Assembly (NCBI GenBank): GCA_031282385.1 | Contig: JAITDV010000530.1 | Span: forward strand, 1-8,541 | Origin: Planctomycetaceae bacterium | GTDB taxonomy: Bacteria; Planctomycetota; Planctomycetia; Pirellulales; Thermoguttaceae | DNA length: 8,541 nt | Direction of reading: 5' to 3' | In this document: one piece after another, positions 1 through 5,334 of the stretch | Numbering within the stretch: the stretch's first letter is position 1 | How the letters are laid out: the number at the start of each line of letters is the position of its first letter | The notes under the pieces: generated by a model | What the model was told of the DNA's origin: nothing | Database searches by the model: none | The model's input: only the letters and a program-made list of their open reading frames with translations | Position numbers and translations under genes: made by a program

Positions 1-201
1 AATATCTGCGGTGTCCAGAGTGTCGCCGCTTTTGTATGTTCGGTCAAGTACCGTACCTCGTGTCAAATTCCGCAACTTACATTTGTACAACGCTTGACCT
101 TTACCCGGTTTCACGAAGTTGCACTCGATCATTATGTACGGATCACCTTCAATCTGTACTTTGAGACCTTTGCGAAAATCACTTGTATTCACTGTTCCCA
201 T
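1..201 (-). CDS. efp: Elongation factor P, N-terminal 67 codons (3' end outside window)
   Basis: EF-P binds between the P and E sites of the ribosome and promotes peptide-bond formation on proline-rich stretches. The visible part is the N-terminal KOW-like domain, starting MGTVNTSDFRKG and containing FVKPGKGQALYKCKLRNL. Counting from the initiator Met, the loop KPGK gives Lys34, the same position as the lysine that E. coli modifies with beta-lysine. The frame is open from the ATG (complement of 199-201) to the window edge, so the protein is cut by the window and not broken. The start is supported by an AAGGA ribosome binding site about 10 nt upstream and by alignment of residue 34. epmB, the aminomutase for EF-P modification, lies on the opposite strand about 620 bp away, which supports the call. 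The family is very clear; only the C-terminal two domains are unseen. Confidence 0.95.
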   Translation of the reverse strand, partial: MGTVNTSDFRKGLKVQIEGDPYIMIECNFVKPGKGQALYKCKLRNLTRGTVLDRTYKSGDTLDTADI

Positions 202-211
202 CGAAAATTTA

Positions 212-216
212 TCCTT
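212..216 (-). promoter_or_regulatory. Ribosome binding site of efp
   Basis: The minus strand reads AAGGA followed by about 10 nt and the efp ATG. It is the only good Shine-Dalgarno sequence seen upstream of a gene in this window; the other five genes have none that is convincing. Confidence 0.6.
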
Positions 217-306
217 TCTTAAATTTCTGGTTTTTACATAGTTCTCACTTTAATTTTAGGTAACACTTGCGAACCTACTATTTGCAATTCCGCCTTTAGG
301 TATTTA

Positions 307-410
307 TAAACTGTTCATACTTTAAATTCCTTTTACCGCCGCTTGCTTACCTATCGGGAAACCGGCTTTTACGATTTTGAGTTGCGCAATTTATAGCATG
401 AGCAATATAC
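307..410 (+). repeat. 105-bp inverted-end repeat, copy A
   Basis: This is a diverged copy of the main dispersed repeat. It starts with AAACTGTTCATACTTTAAATT, carries the conserved centre TTGCTTACCTATCGGG, and ends near CAATTTATAGCATGAGCAATA. The central stem is partly broken compared with copies D, E and G. It lies in the efp/epmB divergent intergenic region, in the same orientation as copy B. Confidence 0.8.
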
Positions 411-492
411 CGCCGAATTACAAAGTACGTTCAGTATATGTTACCGAATAATTAATGTGCGTTTAATATAATTGTTAAAATCTAAACGCGGA

Positions 493-512
493 TATAAAAC
501 TTCGGTTTTATA
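493..512 (+). other. Perfect 8-bp hairpin with UUCG loop
   Basis: TATAAAAC-TTCG-GTTTTATA is an exact 8-bp inverted repeat closed by a C(UUCG)G tetraloop when read on the plus strand. It sits between repeat copies A and B in the non-coding region upstream of epmB. There is no T-run after it on the plus strand, so it is not a standard terminator. Function unknown. Confidence 0.4.
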
Positions 513-710
513 AAAAATTGTGCCGCGTTTGTTGTGGTTGATGTTTCCGGTTTTTATTGCGGGCGTTTTACATTTTTTGCAAAAGCGTAAAATACCTGCC
601 GCAATTTTTTTCACTCTTGCCAAAATCGTCCAAAGCCGAAAAAATATTTTTCGACTATTTGCAGGTTAAATTTTGTGAACTCGTGCGGGCTTAACTATTG
701 GCAAGCCAAT

Positions 711-814
711 TTTAAACCGTTCACACTTTAAATTTCATTTACCGCCTGCTTACCTATTTGAATGCATGCTTTTATGCTATTGAGTCAAGCAATTTATAGT
801 ACGAACAGTATATT
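711..814 (+). repeat. 105-bp inverted-end repeat, copy B, abutting epmB
   Basis: It begins TTTAAACCGTTCACACTTTAAATT, has the centre CCGCCTGCTTACCTAT, and ends AATTTATAGTACGAACAGTA. Its right end is only about 10 nt from the epmB ATG, so the 5' untranslated region, and possibly the promoter, of epmB must lie within or overlap the repeat. A TATAGT at 795-800 resembles a -10 box, but no good -35 box is spaced correctly from it. Confidence 0.85.
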
Positions 815-823
815 GTAACGATA

Positions 824-1813
824 ATGTCAAATGAATTTATTACTGATGTTGATGAGTTGATCCGTATTCTTGGTTTATCCGGTTCAGTGCGGTCTGATGT
901 CAATTATGGGTTGGGTTATCCGCTTCTTGTGCCGCGTGATTTTGTCAACTTGATGGAAAATGGGAATCCTTGTGATCCGCTTTTAATGCAAGTTTTGCCG
1001 CGAACTGCGGAAAGCAACATTATTGCCGGATTCACTAACAATCCGCTTGATGAAAAAATAAACGATGAAAAAATAAACACAGGATTACCGATTCTAAAAA
1101 AATACTGCGGACGTGCGCTTTTGATGTTGACTCGTCAATGTGGTATTCATTGCCGTTTTTGTTTCCGCCGTCATATTCTACAATACGCAGCACCGCAACA
1201 CGATTTACAATTACCGACAGAAACTGAATTGGGAGCGGACATTGTTGCTTCTCTGGATTTGATTATGTCGGACAAAAATATCAATGAAGTTATAATCAGC
1301 GGCGGTGATCCGCTTGTTCAAGACGATGAAAAAATCAAAAAGGTGCTAGATTATATCGAAAAAATTCCGCATGTTAAGAGGCTCAGAATTCATTCGCGGT
1401 ATCCGGTTATTATGCCGAAACGAATTACGGAGCGTTTGAATTCTGTATTAAAAAGAAAGAAGCCGGTTTATTTGGTGTTACATGTGAATCATCCGAACGA
1501 GTTGTCGGAGAATTTTTTGGCAAGATTAAAAATTTTAAACGCTCCGGTATTGTTATCACAAACGGTTTTGTTGCGCGGGATCAATGACAATGTTGAAGTA
1601 TTGTCGGAGTTATTTGAGAAGTTGGCTGATAATCGGGTTATTCCGTATTATTTACATCAACTTGATCGTGTAACCGGCGCGGCTCATTTTGAAGTAAATA
1701 TTGTTGACGGATGCAAGATTGTTACGAGTTTAAGGGAACGTTTATCAGGTTATGCAATTCCAAGATACGTACAAGAAATTGCAGGCGGAAATTGCAAAAA
1801 ATTATTGCTATAG
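824..1813 (+). CDS. epmB: EF-P beta-lysylation protein EpmB (radical-SAM lysine 2,3-aminomutase)
   Basis: EpmB converts (S)-alpha-lysine to (R)-beta-lysine, which EpmA attaches to EF-P Lys34. The 329-aa product matches EpmB in length (E. coli about 342) and lacks the C-terminal extension of the ~416-aa catabolic lysine 2,3-aminomutases. The radical-SAM cluster motif is C106-x3-C110-x2-C113 followed by FRRH. Next come SGGDPL (159-164), IPHVKRLRIHSR (181-192), VLLRGINDN (248-256) and IPYYLHQLDRVTGAAHF (273-289). The C-terminal SGYAIPRYVQEIAGG (308-322) is followed by K325/K326, the expected pyridoxal-phosphate lysine position, most likely K326 by spacing. The ATG at 824 is the first in frame after an upstream stop at 797; no Shine-Dalgarno is visible. 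The N-terminus is about 15 residues shorter than in E. coli. An in-frame 15-bp duplication gives DEKINDEKIN at residues 76-85. efp is divergent upstream. Confidence 0.93.
   Translation: MSNEFITDVDELIRILGLSGSVRSDVNYGLGYPLLVPRDFVNLMENGNPCDPLLMQVLPRTAESNIIAGFTNNPLDEKINDEKINTGLPILKKYCGRALLMLTRQCGIHCRFCFRRHILQYAAPQHDLQLPTETELGADIVASLDLIMSDKNINEVIISGGDPLVQDDEKIKKVLDYIEKIPHVKRLRIHSRYPVIMPKRITERLNSVLKRKKPVYLVLHVNHPNELSENFLARLKILNAPVLLSQTVLLRGINDNVEVLSELFEKLADNRVIPYYLHQLDRVTGAAHFEVNIVDGCKIVTSLRERLSGYAIPRYVQEIAGGNCKKLLL
1049..1078 (+). repeat. 15-bp perfect tandem duplication inside epmB
   Basis: Two identical 15-bp units, GATGAAAAAATAAAC, lie head to tail. They encode DEKIN twice in a linker before the radical-SAM barrel. 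Because the unit is a multiple of three, copy-number change keeps the frame. Confidence 0.85.
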
Positions 1814-1865
1814 TCCAAAAACGTCACAATTGTTGACAAGTAGTTAATGGGAATGAGGAAAGGGA

Positions 1866-1972
1866 TATACTACTTGTACTGTAAATTGCGAGACTCAAGA
1901 GCGTAAAAGCCTGCTTTCCGATAGATAAGCAGACACCAGTAAACGAAATTTAAAGTGTGAACAGTTTAAAAC
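1866..1972 (-). repeat. 105-bp inverted-end repeat, copy C, downstream of epmB
   Basis: Reverse-oriented copy: on the plus strand it reads CTGTAAATTGCGAGACTCAA, then GCCTGCTTTCCGATAGATAA, then GAAATTTAAAGTGTGAACAG. The stem pairs GTCTGCTT with AAGCAGGC in element orientation, with one T-G wobble. It begins about 50 bp after the epmB stop, with its right end facing the stop codon. Confidence 0.85.
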
Positions 1973-1978
1973 GACTGA

Positions 1979-2400
1979 ATATTTAGTTGTCCCTGAAAAA
2001 GTTTTTTTGTTGGTTTACTGGTATCCATCTTGTTCGAGTCGAGTTTGTTTGGATCCCCGTTCGCCCCGCCCAACAAGTTCAATTATAGAGAACATCCGGT
2101 ATGGTAACAGGATTCATACTGCGAATCGAACTTAGACCAATCAATCAACGACGCCAATAAAATAAGCTCGTGCGTCATGGCAAGAAGGTCAACAAGACGA
2201 CGGAGAAACAGCTCGGTCTGACTGGATGTTTGGGGAACGGAATGGGGACTTCTTGTCAATTAATTTTGATAATATTTGCAAGGTTTTAAGGAAAATCTCG
2301 GATAAAACAATAACTGCCTTACAAATTATAACACTCAATTGCAACCTCATAAGACCTGAAGTGATAGATCCAAATGATTTTTTCAGGGACGACTATTTAT
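1979..2400. mobile_element. 422-bp segment bounded by 31-bp imperfect inverted repeats (possible decayed insertion element)
   Basis: Positions 1979-2009 and the complement of 2370-2400 match at 24 of 31 positions, with a perfect 12-bp core GTCCCTGAAAAA (1989-2000) and its complement TTTTTCAGGGAC (2379-2390). The interior, especially about 2030-2230, is richer in G+C than the flanks and has short stop-broken coding-like stretches, such as IRYGNRIHTANRT around 2090-2130 and LVRHGKKVNKTTEKQLGLTG around 2167-2226. No transposase domain is recognisable. I infer a non-autonomous or degraded insertion sequence. The family is not identified and no clear target duplication was found. Confidence 0.4.
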
Positions 2401-2600
2401 GTCTTAAAATCCACAATATCGTTAAAAATTTCCTAATCGTCAAATACCGATCTCGTCGATAACTGACAATGGTATTTTGTTTACGTCTGCGTGTGTTTTG
2501 GCAATCTTGTGTATTTTGGCAAGTTTTTGTTTGACGTGAATTGCAAGATGCTAATTAAAAAGCAGTTATAAGATTAGAAATTGTCAATTGTTTTGTTTAT
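2401..2600. other. Non-coding stretch before mlaE, with a short direct repeat
   Basis: No convincing gene is present here. TTTTGGCAA occurs at 2496-2504 and again at 2514-2522, an imperfect 18-bp-period repeat. The rest is plain AT-rich sequence. Confidence 0.4.
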
Positions 2601-2602
2601 TA

Positions 2603-2727
2603 GACCTTTTCTCTAACCTAAAAATACATCAACGCAACAAAAAACCGCCTTTAACACCTCCGAGACCACCCCTAATCCCTCCGAAGGAGGGGTCAGTGGT
2701 GGTCTCCTACAGGTTAGCGAAAAGGTC
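2603..2727 (-). mobile_element. TA-flanked MITE-like element, copy 1 (125 bp)
   Basis: The ends are near-perfect inverted repeats: GACCTTTTCTCTAACCT on the left and the complement of GACCTTTTCGCTAACCT on the right (16 of 17). TA lies directly outside each end (2601-2602 and 2728-2729), as expected for a TA target duplication of the Tc1/mariner/IS630 type. Inside is a nested hairpin: GAGACCACC (2662-2670) pairs with GGTGGTCTC (2698-2706), enclosing CCCTCC-GAA-GGAGGG (2677-2691). A second, longer and inverted copy lies at 4031-4193. There is no coding capacity, so it would depend on a transposase elsewhere. Confidence 0.75.
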
Positions 2728-2790
2728 TATTTAGTATTTACCCTGTGATTAATATCAAATGATTAACTTTACCTATTGTATGCGATTGTT

Positions 2791-3720
2791 ATGACCAGTG
2801 TTGACAGACCTGATAACGGAATAACAGATTCGGAAACGCAAACTGAAATTGCCGACATTACTCTTGAATCAACAACTCCCAAACCGGAGATTAAAACAAA
2901 CGAAGCTAACAAATATTCTTCGCTTTATGACATGTTTATAAGTCAATTGGCGGGGCTTGGTGATTTTGCGAATTTCTGTGGTTATACATTTATTTGGCTT
3001 TGTTGGCGGCGGCCTCGTTGGAATGTTCTTTCGCATTCGTTTTATTCGATTGGGGTTTTGAGTTTGCCTGTTGTAATGCTTACTGGGATGTTTATTGGAA
3101 TGGTTCTAGCGGTGCAGACGTATTCGCAATTCAAAGCAATCGGCATGGAAGCTGTACTTGGCGGAGTGATCAGTTTTTCATTGGTTCGAGAGCTTGGACC
3201 TGTACTTGCGGCAACAATGCTTGCGGGTCGGGTTGGGAGTTCAATTGCTGCGGAAATCGGATCGATGCGTGTAAGTGAACAGATTGAAGCGTTGGCAAGT
3301 CTCGGAACAAGTCCGATACATTACCTTGTTGTTCCGCGATTTCTTGCTTCACTTTTTTTGATTCCTGCGCTTACGGTGATAGCTGATTTTATGGGAGTAT
3401 TTGGCGGTGCGATTTATTGTACGAAAATACTTGGTATTGATGATCATTTTTATTGGGAACATGGGCGAAGTTTAGTTGGTCCTTTTGATGTGTTGGCGGG
3501 GATGTTCAAAAGCGTATTTTTCGGCGGTATTATTGCGTTGATAAGTTGTCATCAAGGTTTTCGTTGTGAAGACGGTGCCGAAGGAGTTGGCAAAGCTGCT
3601 ACACAATCATTTGTATTTTCGTTTGTTGCTATATTATTTATTGACCTGATACTTGGAATTTTTATTGACCGCGTACAATCAATTTTAGGATTTCCGCCAG
3701 GAACAATTATAGGAAATTAA
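2791..3720 (+). CDS. mlaE: MlaE-family lipid ABC transporter permease
   Basis: Inner-membrane permease subunit of an MCE (Mla-type) phospholipid transporter, expected to form a dimer with two ATPase subunits (MlaF) beneath and an MCE ring (MlaD) above. Numbering from the ATG at 2791 (309 aa), the family signature ELGPVLAATMLAGRVGSSIA runs from about residue 134, followed by AAEIGSM and EQIEALASLG (163-172), the coupling region typical of MlaE. Several hydrophobic segments follow (SLPVVMLTGMFIGMVLAV, VVPRFLASLFLIPALTVIAD, FSFVAILFIDLILGIFI). The first 50 or so residues are a hydrophilic extension absent from E. coli MlaE (260 aa). The C-terminal LISCHQGF...GAEGVGKAATQSFV resembles planctomycete MlaE proteins. 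The frame also has a TTG at 2776 that would add five residues; I prefer the ATG. No Shine-Dalgarno is seen. mlaF and mlaD follow on the same strand. Confidence 0.92.
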   Translation: MTSVDRPDNGITDSETQTEIADITLESTTPKPEIKTNEANKYSSLYDMFISQLAGLGDFANFCGYTFIWLCWRRPRWNVLSHSFYSIGVLSLPVVMLTGMFIGMVLAVQTYSQFKAIGMEAVLGGVISFSLVRELGPVLAATMLAGRVGSSIAAEIGSMRVSEQIEALASLGTSPIHYLVVPRFLASLFLIPALTVIADFMGVFGGAIYCTKILGIDDHFYWEHGRSLVGPFDVLAGMFKSVFFGGIIALISCHQGFRCEDGAEGVGKAATQSFVFSFVAILFIDLILGIFIDRVQSILGFPPGTIIGN

Positions 3721-3756
3721 TTTTGCAATTTAAAAAATAAACAAGGAATATTTAAG

Positions 3757-4030
3757 CTGAGCTGTTCACACTTTAGGCAACTTCTAAAAACATATTTTTT
3801 GACAGAATTATCAAAATTTTCAAGATTGGCAAGTTTAGACAATAAATTTATTTTATCCGCTAATTGACATGAATTTGCACAAATTATTTAATTCGTGATT
3901 TTTCGTAAAAATTCGTGGACAAAATGAGTTTTTAGAAGGTCCAGTTAATTTTCATTTGCCGCCGTCTGCTTACCTATCGGCAAGCGGGCTTTTATGCTTT
4001 TGAGTCACGCAATTTATAGTGCGAACAGTA
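3757..4030 (+). repeat. 105-bp inverted-end repeat, copy D, interrupted by another element
   Basis: The left end (CTGTTCACACTTTA to 3775) and the body plus right end (from 3945: AATTTTCATTTGCCGCC, GTCTGCTTACCTATCGG, AATTTATAGTGCGAACAGTA) are separated by a 169-bp insertion. Joining the two parts restores the consensus almost exactly. The central stem GTCTGCTT/AAGCGGGC pairs fully if T-G wobble pairs are allowed. The right tip is cut by the TA-flanked element that starts at 4031. Confidence 0.8.
3776..3944. mobile_element. 169-bp MITE-like insertion within repeat copy D
   Basis: Perfect 11-bp inverted repeats CTTCTAAAAAC (3781-3791) and GTTTTTAGAAG (3928-3938) lie 5-6 bp inside the ends. TTA flanks both sides (3773-3775 and 3945-3947), consistent with a short target duplication, since removing the insert restores the host repeat. 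The interior has AATTCGTG-type repeats (AATTCGTGATTTTTCGT, AAATTCGTGGAC) of a kind seen as dispersed intergenic repeats in other AT-rich genomes. It has no coding capacity. Confidence 0.6.
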
Positions 4031-4193
4031 GACCTTTTTGCTAACCTGTATGAGACCACCCCTGATCCTTCCGAAGGAGGCGAATAATTTCCCTCCTTCG
4101 GAGGGGTTAGGGGTGGTCTCGGAGGAGTTAAAGGCGGTTTTTCGTTGTAGGTTTTTTGTTGCGTTGATGTATTTTTAGGTTAGATAAAAGGTC
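4031..4193 (+). mobile_element. TA-flanked MITE-like element, copy 2 (163 bp)
   Basis: Reverse-complement relative of the 2603-2727 element. The ends GACCTTTTTGCTAACCT and the complement of GACCTTTTATCTAACCT match at 15 of 17, and TA lies outside both ends (4029-4030 and 4194-4195). Compared with copy 1 it has about 38 bp more: an enlarged loop in the central palindrome (GAGACCACCCCT at 4052-4063 pairs with AGGGGTGGTCTC at 4109-4120) and an extra stretch near 4141-4155. It sits at the right tip of repeat copy D, and AGTATA, the usual tip of that repeat, reappears after it. Confidence 0.75.
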
Positions 4194-4233
4194 TAGTATA
4201 GAGGCAGCAACAGAATTTGTAGGATTTACCAAT

Positions 4234-4239
4234 TATACT
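4234..4239 (+). promoter_or_regulatory. Candidate -10 box (TATACT) upstream of mlaF
   Basis: TATACT lies 25 bp before the mlaF ATG in the short unique stretch left after the repeats. No matching -35 box is found at the normal distance, so this is weak. A separate promoter would make sense because about 540 bp of repeats separate mlaF from mlaE. Confidence 0.2.
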
Positions 4240-4264
4240 GATTTAATAGTAGCGAGATTTTGTT

Positions 4265-5071
4265 ATGGAGTCTGTTCAAGATGATAAATTAGATTGTCCA
4301 TTACTTGTTATTAGAGGTGTTAGCAAGTATTTTAGTTCTGTATCAAATTCGTTGTCGGTTTCTACGATGGTGTTGCGTGATGTTAGTTTGACGGTTAATG
4401 ATGGAGAGACGATAGCGATTATTGGCGAGAGTGGTTGCGGGAAGACGGTGCTGCTTAAAACAATGATCAGACTTTTTAAGCCGGACAAGGGCAAAGTGAT
4501 TTTTGATGGTCGTGATTTGAGTGAGTTGACATATTTTGAGTTAGCGCAAACGCGGATACGATATGGTTTTGTTTTTCAACAGGCGGCGTTATTTGACAGT
4601 ATGACTATCGGTGAAAATATTGCGTTTCCGCTTATACAGTATGCAAACAGATCAAAAAAGGAAGTAAATGAAATTGTAATAAATTTACTCAACGAAGTAG
4701 GTTTATCGGAGCAAGTTTTGACGCGGAAGCCGGCGGAGTTATCGGGCGGAATGCGGAAGCGGGTTGGATTAGCGAGGGCGCTTGCTCTTGAGCCGGAGAT
4801 TATTTTGTATGATGAGCCTACTACCGGTCTTGATCCGATTATGAGCAATGTGATAAACGAATTGATAATAAGTACACACAAAAAACATAACGTAACAAGC
4901 ATACTTGTTACGCATGATATGAAATCTGTTTTCAAGGTTGCAGACAGAGTGATAATGCTTTATCCGTTATCGAAGTTGAATGAAACTGAATCGCAGGTTA
5001 TATTTGATGGCACTCCAAACAAACTGATTAAATGTAACGATAAACGTGTTCGTGAATTTGTCAGCGTGTAA
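4265..5071 (+). CDS. mlaF: MlaF-family lipid ABC transporter ATP-binding protein
   Basis: Cytoplasmic ATPase that powers the MlaE permease. All nucleotide-binding motifs are intact in the 268-aa product: Walker A GESGCGKT (54-61), Q-loop Q105 in FVFQQAALFDSMT, signature LSGGM (159-163) followed by RKRVGLARAL, Walker B IILYDEP (179-185) with catalytic E184, D-loop TTGLDP, and H-loop H217 in LVTHDMKS. The FQQAALFDSMT and LSGGMRKRVGLARAL forms are typical of the MlaF branch. Length matches E. coli MlaF (about 270). A small insertion (SSVSNSLSVST, about residues 24-34) lengthens the loop before the first conserved strand. The ATG at 4265 has no strong Shine-Dalgarno. It is flanked by mlaE upstream and mlaD downstream, each separated by repeats, unlike the tightly packed mla operons of proteobacteria. 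Confidence 0.93.
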   Translation: MESVQDDKLDCPLLVIRGVSKYFSSVSNSLSVSTMVLRDVSLTVNDGETIAIIGESGCGKTVLLKTMIRLFKPDKGKVIFDGRDLSELTYFELAQTRIRYGFVFQQAALFDSMTIGENIAFPLIQYANRSKKEVNEIVINLLNEVGLSEQVLTRKPAELSGGMRKRVGLARALALEPEIILYDEPTTGLDPIMSNVINELIISTHKKHNVTSILVTHDMKSVFKVADRVIMLYPLSKLNETESQVIFDGTPNKLIKCNDKRVREFVSV

Positions 5072-5156
5072 ATGATAGACTTTTTCTAATAATTTATTTT
5101 TCAACACGGCAAGATAAAAAAAACAGTAATTATTCAGTTGTGTGTATTGTGAAATG

Positions 5157-5261
5157 TTTTAACAGTTCACACGTTAACTTTCCTTTAATTTCGCCTGCTT
5201 ACCTATCGTAAAACAGGCTTTTACGCTCTTGAGTCACACAAGTTGTAGTACGAACAGTATA
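5157..5261 (+). repeat. 105-bp inverted-end repeat, copy E, between mlaF and mlaD
   Basis: It reads TTTTAACAGTTCACACGTTAA at the left, CGCCTGCTTACCTATCGTAA in the centre, AAACAGGCTTTTACGCTCTT after the stem, and GTAGTACGAACAGTATAG at the right. The stem GCCTGCTT/AAACAGGC pairs at 7 of 8 positions and is followed by only four T residues, so it would be a weak terminator at best. It fills nearly half of the 263-bp gap. Confidence 0.85.
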
Positions 5262-5334
5262 GTTGACTGAAATCGAAATAAATTACTTTTTAGAATTTTC
5301 TTATTGTGAATAATATTAACCTCTAGTTCCGAAA

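Noticed and set aside
441..623. 60-codon minus-strand frame between efp and epmB, with a CKKC motif
   Set aside because: It needs a TTG start, has no ribosome binding site, resembles no family I know, and contains the UUCG hairpin. Too weak to call a gene.
2030..2110. tRNA-like GTTCGAGTC motif
   Set aside because: No acceptor stem or D-arm can be built around it; it lies inside the decayed element.
2226..2462. 78-codon plus-strand frame upstream of mlaE
   Set aside because: No recognisable domain and no ribosome binding site, and it runs across the right inverted repeat of the 422-bp element. Probably chance or relic.
2776..2790. TTG start of mlaE five codons upstream
   Set aside because: It is in frame, but an ATG follows at 2791 and the extra residues are not part of the family; neither start has a ribosome binding site, so ATG is preferred.
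5190..5224. Rho-independent terminator after mlaF from the repeat's stem-loop
   Set aside because: Only four T residues follow the stem, and the same stem occurs upstream of genes and in the opposite orientation, so a terminator role is not specific.
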